A DNA stretch of 64,000 bases from Mucilaginibacter sp. PPCGB 2223. Lineage in GTDB: Bacteria > Bacteroidota > Bacteroidia > Sphingobacteriales > Sphingobacteriaceae. Position numbers and translations under genes: made by a program. Of this stretch, positions 30,952-38,699 are shown piece after piece. Below the pieces are notes generated by a model. It saw nothing but the letters and a program-made list of their open reading frames with translations, ran no database searches and was not told the origin of the DNA. Numbering within the stretch: the stretch's first letter is position 1; each line of letters opens with the position of its first letter. The DNA lies in the NCBI RefSeq assembly GCF_001705515.1, contig NZ_MDJS01000003.1, forward strand, positions 744,001-808,000, read 5' to 3'.

Positions 30952-33030
30952 ATGAGAATCAAAAGAGTAACAGCCCAGAATTACAGGATGCTGCACAACG
31001 TCGGCGTAGAATTGGAAGACGACGTGACGCTAATCGTAGGGAAAAACAATAGCGGTAAAACATCATTTTTTGAGATTATAAAGATGATGGCATCCGATGA
31101 ATCAAAAATAAGTTTCGAGGATTTTTCGCAGAAAAGCTATGATGATTTCAAGAAAGCTTATGAACTGTATAAGAAGTTTGTTGCTGAAACAGATGACGAA
31201 ATTAAAGACTCGTTGTTAATTGAGATACAGGGCATAAACCCAGGTATTAATCTCATATTAGAGATTGAGTATGATAAGGGAACCGATTCTTTAGTCGAAC
31301 TCAGCGAATTCATAACTGACCTTGACACGGCGCGAAATGACGCGGGTATTTGCGTAAGTTATGAATGTATTAATACAATAAACCTTTATAAAGCATTCGA
31401 AAATCGTGGTGATAAAGATCAAACGCTATTAAATTTTCTAAAAGAAAATATAGGCACCTTTTATAGAATGAATTGTTATGCTTTGGATGTTATTTCGGGC
31501 TTTCGAAGAGCTATCGAAGGGCCATTTAAGTATAAAATCCAAAAAGTCGTATCGTTTGAAGATATCAAAGCACTTAGGATTCTGGATGATAAAAAAGGAG
31601 ATCGAAATAATACACTGGCTCTTGGGTTTGCAAAATATTACCGTGAGAGGGATAAAACAACTGAAGATGTCGAAAAACTGGAGCTTACGTTGAAAAACGT
31701 AGGTAAGGATCTAAAAGAGAAGTACAAAATGATCCTACAAAGTATATTAGATGATCTAAAAAGATTTGGTGCAGATTCGCCCGTTGTTATCCCCGATATT
31801 ATCATTGACTCTGTTTTTGATTCCGAAGCGGTAATTAAAAACAATATTCGATATCTCTACAAACAAGAAGAAATTGATTTACCCGAAAGTTACAATGGGC
31901 TGGGTTATAGCAATCTTATTTATATGATACTTGAAGTCGCAAGTTTCATAGAGCGTCAAAAAAATGCCAAAGAAGAGAAAATTTCTGAATTCCTTGTAAT
32001 AATGATCGAAGAACCGGAAGCGCATATGCACCCTCAAATGCAACAGGTCTTTATCAAACAAATAAGTGACTTGATGAGGAGTGCTAAACAATCAGGCATT
32101 ACCACGCAGTTAATTATTACTTCTCATTCATCACACATCATTTCAGAAGCCGGCATTGACTTAAAAAAGGGATTTAATCGAATACGATACTTCACAAAAG
32201 GAGATAAACAAGTCGTTGCCAAAGATTTTAATACATTGGAAATAGGAAATGATAAGCAAACGTTCCGGTTCTTGAAACAATATCTGACCTTGCATAAATC
32301 CGATCTATTCTTTGCAGATAAAGTAATCATGGTAGAAGGAGTTACCGAAAGACTTTTAATGCCCCAAATGCTGGCTAAAATTGCCCCCACGTTGCAAAAC
32401 GAATATGTTACGATCCTTGAAGTGGGTGGGGCTTATACTCATAAATTCAAGGAAATCCTGGAATTTATAGATATAAAAACTCTCCTAATAACTGATCTGG
32501 ACTCCACTGACGGGAAGACAGAAGAAGCTCGCGCCGTTGATCTCTCAGATAAGACGCAAGTTTCATCAAATGAAACTCTCGTGCAATGGTTACCGAAAAA
32601 ATCCATTATTGTAGAAATTCTCGCTTGCAACGATGTTGAAAAATGCCATGGTGAACTTATTCGTGTCGCGTTTCAAATTAATGAACCTCAAGGCACCTAT
32701 TATCCTCGAAGTTTTGAGGAAGCCTTTATCGAAAGAAACAAAAAACTTTTATTGAGTAAAAAGGACATTAATATTGGCGGTAAAACTGAAGAGAAATGGA
32801 TAAAAAACGAATTCTCATTACTCAAACGCCGATCAAAAGAGGATTGCGAAACACTTTCAAGTTACGACTTAGCACCGCGCGGTTCAAAGGCCAAGACCAA
32901 TTTTGCTTTCGATATAATGTCATTCGATGAAGAAGCCTACGGTAAATGGGGCGTCCCTCAATATATTAAGGAAGGCTTAGAATGGCTTGCGGGTTCATGT
33001 GTTGTAAATTTTAAAGTCGATGTAGAATGA
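30952..33030 (+). CDS. gajA: GajA, Gabija OLD-family endonuclease
   Basis: About 692 residues from the ATG at 30952 (a TTG at 30943 is less likely). The N-terminal ABC-type ATPase has Walker A GKNNSGKT (30-37) and the late motif MIEEPEAHMHPQMQQVF. The C-terminal TOPRIM domain has VIMVEGVTERLL (E462) and LITDLDSTDG (D515, D517). This is the OLD-family ATPase-TOPRIM layout of GajA, a nicking endonuclease that is held off by cellular nucleotides and acts when phage depletes them. The stop codon overlaps the GajB start by 4 nt. Upstream 30726-30951 holds no gene, only AT-rich sequence with a possible TATCTTTA box. Confidence 0.93.
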   Translation: MRIKRVTAQNYRMLHNVGVELEDDVTLIVGKNNSGKTSFFEIIKMMASDESKISFEDFSQKSYDDFKKAYELYKKFVAETDDEIKDSLLIEIQGINPGINLILEIEYDKGTDSLVELSEFITDLDTARNDAGICVSYECINTINLYKAFENRGDKDQTLLNFLKENIGTFYRMNCYALDVISGFRRAIEGPFKYKIQKVVSFEDIKALRILDDKKGDRNNTLALGFAKYYRERDKTTEDVEKLELTLKNVGKDLKEKYKMILQSILDDLKRFGADSPVVIPDIIIDSVFDSEAVIKNNIRYLYKQEEIDLPESYNGLGYSNLIYMILEVASFIERQKNAKEEKISEFLVIMIEEPEAHMHPQMQQVFIKQISDLMRSAKQSGITTQLIITSHSSHIISEAGIDLKKGFNRIRYFTKGDKQVVAKDFNTLEIGNDKQTFRFLKQYLTLHKSDLFFADKVIMVEGVTERLLMPQMLAKIAPTLQNEYVTILEVGGAYTHKFKEILEFIDIKTLLITDLDSTDGKTEEARAVDLSDKTQVSSNETLVQWLPKKSIIVEILACNDVEKCHGELIRVAFQINEPQGTYYPRSFEEAFIERNKKLLLSKKDINIGGKTEEKWIKNEFSLLKRRSKEDCETLSSYDLAPRGSKAKTNFAFDIMSFDEEAYGKWGVPQYIKEGLEWLAGSCVVNFKVDVE

Positions 33031-34880
33031 CGGCCTTTGACCAAATCCAACAACTCATTAAAAAGCAGAAGAGTTTTTTGCTTGAGGCAGGAGCTGGCTC
33101 CGGCAAAACATTTACTCTGATCCAAACAATAGATTACGTACTGTCTACAAAAGGCAAGGACTTAAAATTCAATAATCGGCTGATTGCCTGTATTACGTAT
33201 ACAAATGTTGCTAAGAACGAAATTATCGACCGATTGGAAAACAACCCCCAGGTTGCCGTATTGACCATTCACGAGTTTCTTTGGGGCCTTATAAAGAACT
33301 TTCAAAAACAATTAATAATAGAACTTGATATACTGAACGAGTTAATGGCTCAAAAAAAACCGGACAGGTTTCAACCAGGTCTTTTAACCCGCGTAGCATT
33401 GACGGAAGTAATTTATGAGGACTCTGGATACCGGGACTTTGAAAAAGGGCAATTACACCATGATGATGTGATATCATTGGCTGCACAGATGATAAAGAAC
33501 TACGAAATTTTGAGAAACATCGTTGTGGCAAAATATCCATATATTTTTATTGACGAGTATCAAGACACAGCAGAAGAGACTGCGATATCATTAATTGATG
33601 ATTTGCTAAATAAAAATCAAAATGAACTTCTTTTAGGATTCTTCGGAGACTCTCATCAAAAGATCTATGATACTGGTGTAGGTGCTCTTGATTCTTTTGT
33701 ACTTGACAAAAAACTTGAATTTGTTACCAAAAGTGAAAACTATCGCTCGTCTGTCGCAGTGATAGGTTTACTCAACAACATCCGAAAAAACATTACCCAG
33801 GTTGCTCCGCCAGGAAAAGAAATTGAAAAAGGGTCAGTTGCTTTTATCAATTGCGACAACTACCCTTCGCAGGGAGCTATGAGAATTACAGCATATGAAC
33901 AATCACTGGTAGAACTCAAAAACTCAAACTATGATAGTCTGATTTCACATTTAGAAAACATAGGATGGCAATTTGGAGAAAATAGTAAAGACAAAGTATT
34001 AATCATTGCTAACAGGAGGGTGGCCGAACGAGCTAAATTTTCCAATCTATACCGGATTACTTCTACTCGATATGGTGAATCGGCAAACGAGGCATTAATG
34101 AAGCGAGAAAATGTGCTTGTCAGGTTTTTTGTTGGGTCGCTTGATAAGAAAACCACCAGAGAAAGGAAAAATGGCATAGAACATCTCATCGCTTACTGGA
34201 AAGAAAAAGACTACAATGGAATAATCACGTTCCTAAAAACTTACGGTGTCGGTGATAAACAACATAATAAGGGACAACAAGCAGGTAGTTTTCATCTTAA
34301 AAGACACTCAGACAAAATTGCAATTGCCGAACAGATTGAAAAATTAGAAGCCATCCGAGAGACTGGGACAGTCAAACAGGTTATGGATTTCGTAGTCGAA
34401 AATAAAATAGTTAAAATGCAAGAGGGGCTACAGAAATATATAGCTAAGCTTGAAATTCTACCAGAAAACATAGAAGACGAGGAGAAACGCAATAGGCAAT
34501 TACGCGATCTTCAATTTTTCAATGATATGATGTCTGTACCTTACATAGAATTTATTAATTTATTTAAACATACACAAAACCAAACTGTATTCTCAACTAA
34601 ACACGGCACTAAGGGAGAACAATATCGTAACGTTCTTGTCGTGATTGACGACACAAGCTGGCGGCAAATGTATAATTTCCAAAACTTCATTAACGATAAA
34701 GAAGAAAATGAGCAAAGGAAACTTCGGACAAAAAACCTATTCTACGTTTCTTGTTCAAGAGCGATGAAGAACCTCGTGATACTTGCTTTATCGGAATTTG
34801 AAACTGATGCATTAAATGTTATTAGTCAATGGTTTCCATCGGATCGAATCTTTTCGATTAGTGATATTAGCGATATTTAA
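33027..34880 (+). CDS. gajB: GajB, Gabija UvrD-like helicase
   Basis: A 617-residue SF1A protein with Walker A LLEAGAGSGKTFTL, motif Ia ACITYTNVAKNEII, Walker B YIFIDEYQDT, motif III GDSHQKIYD, and motifs V/VI STKHGTKGEQYRNVLVV and FYVSCSRAMKNLVI. It overlaps gajA by 4 nt (ATGA), as usual. GajB senses DNA ends or displaced strands and assembles with GajA; the ATPase and nuclease complex gives abortive-type phage protection. With GajA it makes a complete type-I-like Gabija operon. It is somewhat longer than the compact GajB proteins. It is the last gene of the element before the right att. Confidence 0.93.
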   Translation: MTAFDQIQQLIKKQKSFLLEAGAGSGKTFTLIQTIDYVLSTKGKDLKFNNRLIACITYTNVAKNEIIDRLENNPQVAVLTIHEFLWGLIKNFQKQLIIELDILNELMAQKKPDRFQPGLLTRVALTEVIYEDSGYRDFEKGQLHHDDVISLAAQMIKNYEILRNIVVAKYPYIFIDEYQDTAEETAISLIDDLLNKNQNELLLGFFGDSHQKIYDTGVGALDSFVLDKKLEFVTKSENYRSSVAVIGLLNNIRKNITQVAPPGKEIEKGSVAFINCDNYPSQGAMRITAYEQSLVELKNSNYDSLISHLENIGWQFGENSKDKVLIIANRRVAERAKFSNLYRITSTRYGESANEALMKRENVLVRFFVGSLDKKTTRERKNGIEHLIAYWKEKDYNGIITFLKTYGVGDKQHNKGQQAGSFHLKRHSDKIAIAEQIEKLEAIRETGTVKQVMDFVVENKIVKMQEGLQKYIAKLEILPENIEDEEKRNRQLRDLQFFNDMMSVPYIEFINLFKHTQNQTVFSTKHGTKGEQYRNVLVVIDDTSWRQMYNFQNFINDKEENEQRKLRTKNLFYVSCSRAMKNLVILALSEFETDALNVISQWFPSDRIFSISDISDI

Positions 34881-35004
34881 AAAGTGCACAATCTTTAGAG
34901 TTGTGAAGTTTATTTGACCTCTGGCATTTCCCGTACATGCTGATTACTTAGGTGATCAAAAATTACAAAAATGAAAAAGATTATAAAATAAGAGCCTGAG
35001 TTCG

Positions 35005-35012
35005 TACCTTTG
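35005..35012 (+). promoter_or_regulatory. Possible element-borne promoter for the rebuilt tRNA
   Basis: TACCTTTG matches TAnnTTTG and lies 125 bp before the tRNA. A nearer, weaker candidate TGGATTTG is at 35087-35094. Because integration replaced the native upstream region, one of these (or another element sequence) must now drive the tRNA. Confidence 0.35.
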
Positions 35013-35034
35013 CGCACCACGCACCGAAAAGGCG

Positions 35035-35057
35035 TACCGTTAACAAAACCGTTAACA
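35035..35057 (+). repeat. Putative integrase arm site, right copy
   Basis: Identical over 23 bp to 452-474, with two CCGTTAACA units in direct orientation, 77 bp before the right att repeat. It is probably bound by the arm domain of the integrase encoded at 533. Confidence 0.6.
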
Positions 35058-35133
35058 GTTTCACAGGTAAAAAAGCTTTCAAAAGCTGGATTTGCAAAAA
35101 GCTGATTATCAGCATCGAAATTGTTAAAAAATA

Positions 35134-35175
35134 CCCGGCGGGGTAGCTCAGATGGTTAGAGCGTAGGATTCATAA
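35134..35175 (+). repeat. Right attachment site (within the intact tRNA)
   Basis: Identical to 308-349 over 42 bp. To its right the tRNA continues with CCCTAAGGTC and the 3' half, so this copy is joined to the chromosomal 3' part. It defines the right end of the element. Confidence 0.9.
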
Positions 35176-35210
35176 CCCTAAGGTCGGCAGTTCGATCCTG
35201 CTCCCCGCTA
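35137..35210 (+). tRNA. tRNA with CAT anticodon (elongator Met likely)
   Basis: A 74-nt cloverleaf: acceptor GGCGGGG with CCCCGCT (G1-U72 wobble), D arm GCTC/GAGC, anticodon loop TTCATAA, variable AGGTC, T arm GGCAG-TTCGATC-CTGCT, discriminator A; CCA is not encoded. The anticodon stem TAGGA/CCCTA leaves an A31-C39 mismatch. A CAT anticodon could be Met elongator or lysidine-modified Ile; no initiator-type features are obvious. The 5' half is element-derived after integration. A hairpin terminator follows. Confidence 0.92.
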
Positions 35211-35213
35211 CTT

Positions 35214-35247
35214 AAGGAGGCAACATATATTTGTTGGCTCCTTTTTT
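35214..35247 (+). terminator. Terminator of the tRNA gene
   Basis: AAGGAGGCAACA (35214-35225) pairs with TGTTGGCTCCTT (35232-35243, one mismatch) and is followed by TTTT. The remaining 35248-35510 region before the next promoter has no gene. Confidence 0.85.
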
Positions 35248-35510
35248 ATGCCTGCAAAAATCTGTTGGTCAGAAGCATATAGTTCGACTTCTTTTAGTTC
35301 GACTTTAGCACTTCAATACTTTTTGTTTTTTCCTTTTTGCTTCCGCAAACGCCCTGCTCAGGCATGGGGATCATTTTCCATGCTTATCCCATGATTCTAA
35401 TTATTCAGTTAATGCAGGGGCTATTCTATTATAATGTAATTAACAGAGCGCGTTAATTTGTCTTATAAACGCTACCAGTTTCTCAATTGTATTCTTTGAT
35501 TTTTATACCT

Positions 35511-35518
35511 TAGTTTTG
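35511..35518 (+). promoter_or_regulatory. -7 box of the PUL regulator
   Basis: TAGTTTTG matches TAnnTTTG and lies 32 bp upstream of the ATG at 35551. Confidence 0.45.
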
Positions 35519-35550
35519 TATACCGATTAACTGACACCGAGGTAAAACTA

Positions 35551-38436
35551 ATGATTAAAATATTCAGGTGGTATCAAGGCATCCTGGTTTTGATATGTTT
35601 TTTTCAATGGGCTGCTGCTGCCGATATCAAGAGTATAGGTGTGCCCTATGTTCGCAATTACAGCAAATATATTTATCAGTCGGGCAACCAAAACTGGTCG
35701 CAAACTAAAGATGAAAACGGGGTGATGTATTTTGGTAACTCCGAAGGTTTATTATCTTTCGACGGGCGTTACTGGCAGCAATATCATCTGCCCAACCGGC
35801 TTATTGTACGTGCTGTAGCGTCAGATGGGCACGGTAAAATTTACACAGGCGCTTTTGGCGAAATAGGTTACTGGTCCGAAAATAAAACAGGGGTATTGGT
35901 ATACCATTCACTTAGTAAACTTATTCCCGCTAAATATGCATTGAACGAGGAAGTATGGAAGATCTATATTGATAACGGACAGATCATTTTTCAAACTTTC
36001 GGAACGGTTTACATTTACAAAAACGGAGCTATCACTGCTGTCAAATCGCCCAATCCCTACCTGTTTTTATTCAGGGCAAACCATCACTATTTTGTGGAAC
36101 AGATCAATGCAGGTTTGTTTGAACTGGTTGAAGGAAAACTTACCCTGATAAAAGGGAGCGATATTTTAAAAACAGGCATATTAACTATTTTGCCCTTCGG
36201 TAATAACCGCTTTTTGATCGGCACGGCAAAAAATGGCCTCTATGTTTATGATGGTCAAAAAATATATCCGTTTAAAAACCAGGCGGATGATTTCTTGCGA
36301 AAATATCAGCTCAACAACGGTGTCTTTATCCCCGGTAAATACTACGCCTTTGGTACTATTTTAAACGGTGTTATCATCATCGACACCGCCGGGAACATTG
36401 TTCAGCATATTAATAAATTAAGCGGCCTTCAAAACAATACTGTGCTGAGCCTCTACCTCGACGACGAGCAAAATCTTTGGGCCGGCTTAGATAACGGCAT
36501 TGATTGCATCGAGATAAACTCACCGCTATACTTTTACTTCGATAAGGGTGGAAAATTTGGCACCGTGTATGCAAGCATAGTTAAAAACAATAAGATTTAC
36601 CTGGGTACCAACCAGGGCCTTTTTTACAGCGAATGGTATCCTCAGAATAAAAATCAGTTATTACAGTCGTTTGATTTTAAGCTGATACCAGGCTCGCAGG
36701 GCCAGGTTTGGGATCTTTCGTTAATTGATAACAAGTTGCTTTGCGGGCATAACGAGGGTACTTATCAGGTTGATGATGACCGGATAACTAAAATATCAGC
36801 TATAAGCGGTGGCTGGATAATAAAAAAACTTAATGAAACCCACCTGATACAGGGCACCTACACAGGTTTGGTAATTTATGATAAGGATCAGAAAGGCGAC
36901 TGGAAATTCGGCCATAAGGTTGAAGGGTTTGGGCAGCCTTCGCGATATATTGAATCCGATAACAAACAGATATGGGTGAGTCACGCTTATAAGGGAATTT
37001 ATAAAATTGTGCTGAACGATGAATTGACCAAAGCTTTATCAGTTAAATATTACGACAAAAACTCCGGCCTGCCCGATAGTTATAACATTAACGTGTTTAA
37101 TCTGAACGGCAAAATTGTTTTCTCATCCGATGAAGGCTTCTACGTATACGACAACATAACCGACAGGTTCTATACATATCAACAGTTAAATAAAAGCCTG
37201 GGTTCATTTGCCGCATCGAATAAAATAATCCCGGCATTAAATAAAAAATCCTGGTTTATCAATCATGGCCACGTTGCAATAGCCGATTTCTCAATTGAAG
37301 GAAGGCTTCGGCTGAATACCAACTGGTTAAGCCCACTTAACGAACGGATGGTTCAATCGTACGAAAATATCAGCAGGATCAATGATAAGATATATCTGAT
37401 CAGTGTAGACGATGGTTTTGCAATATTTAATGATGATGATGTATCGACACAACCCAGAGGAATATTACCATCCGTACTGATCAGAAAAGTTGAAGATATT
37501 TCGGATAAGCCGGTGGCTATCAGTAACAATAACCAGCAGGTTTTGTCTATCCCGTACAGCATTAACAGCATTCGTGTTACTTATTCGTTGCCATACTATG
37601 TGCAATCAAAAATAAGGTTTCAATACTTTTTAGAGGGCTATTCAACTGAATGGTCGAACTGGAGTGCCCAGACACAGCGCGAGTTCGCCAATCTGCCCCA
37701 GGGGAATTATATTTTCAAAGTGCGCGGCCAAATCGATGATACCCGTCAAACTGGGATCACCGAATTGAAATTCATTATTCTGCCTCCATGGTATGCCAGC
37801 AAGCTTGCTTTTTTGTTATATGGTATATTGTTGATCCTTTTGTACTACCTTATACGATATTACTACAGGCGAAAACTGGCCAAGCATCAAAAGCATATAC
37901 ATGACAAGCTCCAAAAGGAAAAAGAAGAAGCCTTAAAACAGGAAGCGATTGCCAACGAGCAATTGATCGTTAATATAAAAAATGAACAATTGCAAGCCGA
38001 CCTGGAAAGCAAAAGCCGCGAACTGGCAAACTCGGCTATGAATATCGTTTATAAAAATGAATTGCTTCAAAAATTGCGTACCGAAATAATTGAGCTTAAA
38101 GATGCTGCCGGAAAAAAACTGGCACCCGAACAGTTAAAGCACATTCAACGGGTAATTGATGAGGGAATGACTGACGAACGCGATTGGAATGTGTTTGAGA
38201 CAAGCTTTAACGGTGCGCACGAAAACTTTTTTAAGAAACTAAAGGCCGATCATCCCGACCTGGTACCGAACGATCTGAAACTTTGTGCATACCTCAGGAT
38301 GAATATGAGCAGTAAAGAAATAGCCTCCCTGTTAAATATTAGTTTACGCGGAGTTGAAATAAGGCGGTACCGGTTACGTAAAAAGCTCGATCTACCCCAT
38401 GATAAAAACCTCTCGGAGTTTCTCCTGGAGTTGTAA
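35551..38436 (+). CDS. Propeller-Y_Y_Y sensor with LuxR-type HTH
   Basis: A 961-residue membrane regulator. It has a signal peptide (to about residue 23), a periplasmic two-bladed Reg_prop beta-propeller region (repeated GxxxxD-x-x-GxxW units such as LYLDDEQNLWAGLDNGIDCI), a Y_Y_Y domain near residues 665-740 (FQYFLEGYSTEWSNW, FANLPQGNYIFKVRG), one TM helix (LAFLLYGILLILLYYLIRYY), a cytosolic coiled coil and a C-terminal LuxR-type HTH (LRMNMSSKEIASLLNISLRG). It resembles hybrid two-component sensors but lacks kinase and receiver domains, so it should act as a one-component membrane-spanning transcription factor. It lies directly upstream of SusC and probably induces it on sensing the glycan. 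Confidence 0.88.
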   Translation: MIKIFRWYQGILVLICFFQWAAAADIKSIGVPYVRNYSKYIYQSGNQNWSQTKDENGVMYFGNSEGLLSFDGRYWQQYHLPNRLIVRAVASDGHGKIYTGAFGEIGYWSENKTGVLVYHSLSKLIPAKYALNEEVWKIYIDNGQIIFQTFGTVYIYKNGAITAVKSPNPYLFLFRANHHYFVEQINAGLFELVEGKLTLIKGSDILKTGILTILPFGNNRFLIGTAKNGLYVYDGQKIYPFKNQADDFLRKYQLNNGVFIPGKYYAFGTILNGVIIIDTAGNIVQHINKLSGLQNNTVLSLYLDDEQNLWAGLDNGIDCIEINSPLYFYFDKGGKFGTVYASIVKNNKIYLGTNQGLFYSEWYPQNKNQLLQSFDFKLIPGSQGQVWDLSLIDNKLLCGHNEGTYQVDDDRITKISAISGGWIIKKLNETHLIQGTYTGLVIYDKDQKGDWKFGHKVEGFGQPSRYIESDNKQIWVSHAYKGIYKIVLNDELTKALSVKYYDKNSGLPDSYNINVFNLNGKIVFSSDEGFYVYDNITDRFYTYQQLNKSLGSFAASNKIIPALNKKSWFINHGHVAIADFSIEGRLRLNTNWLSPLNERMVQSYENISRINDKIYLISVDDGFAIFNDDDVSTQPRGILPSVLIRKVEDISDKPVAISNNNQQVLSIPYSINSIRVTYSLPYYVQSKIRFQYFLEGYSTEWSNWSAQTQREFANLPQGNYIFKVRGQIDDTRQTGITELKFIILPPWYASKLAFLLYGILLILLYYLIRYYYRRKLAKHQKHIHDKLQKEKEEALKQEAIANEQLIVNIKNEQLQADLESKSRELANSAMNIVYKNELLQKLRTEIIELKDAAGKKLAPEQLKHIQRVIDEGMTDERDWNVFETSFNGAHENFFKKLKADHPDLVPNDLKLCAYLRMNMSSKEIASLLNISLRGVEIRRYRLRKKLDLPHDKNLSEFLLEL

Positions 38437-38490
38437 ACACTACATCATTACCTCTCATACACCAATTCGTTGCTGTAATTTGAAATTGAT

Positions 38491-38538
38491 AAATGAAGTA
38501 TCTTTTAAATAAGATAAATCAAATTAAATACCTCATTT
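38491..38538 (+). promoter_or_regulatory. Imperfect inverted repeat upstream of SusC
   Basis: AAATGAAGTAT (38491-38501) and ATACCTCATTT (38528-38538) pair at 10 of 11 positions around an AT-rich 26-nt loop. It lies 55 nt after the regulator stop and 162 nt before the SusC start, so it may be a terminator or a binding site for the regulator. The rest of 38539-38699 shows T-rich sequence only. Confidence 0.4.
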
Positions 38539-38699
38539 ACAATATCTTGAAAAAGCGTGTCTTTTTTTTTGAGCAAGCTCTTGTAAAGCCGGTGTATTAA
38601 TGTAGAGGCGTTTTTTTTTGCATTGCTTTTATTACTCCTCAACTTCGGATTGAGTTTTTAGCAACCAATTATATTCTTACTGACCTAAAATTATTAACC

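Larger units (their letters stand above)
308..35175. mobile_element. Integrative mobilizable element in a tRNA(CAT) gene
   Basis: About 34.8 kb lie between two identical 42-bp copies (308-349 and 35134-35175) of the 5' half of a tRNA gene, up to and including the anticodon loop. The segment carries a tyrosine integrase next to the left end, a MobF relaxase, a VirD4/TraG-like coupling ATPase, antirestriction genes, a toxin-antitoxin pair and defence genes. No VirB4, VirB6 or other secretion-channel genes are present, so it is better called mobilizable than conjugative. Transfer would need a helper channel. A second integrase with its own att core lies inside, so the element may be composite. 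Confidence 0.88.

Noticed and set aside
35181..35201. Similarity between the T arms of the tRNA(CAT) and the tRNA-Thr fragment as a shared att repeat
   Set aside because: T arms of tRNAs are alike in general, and the flanking bases and acceptor strands differ, so it is not evidence of recombination between the two sites.
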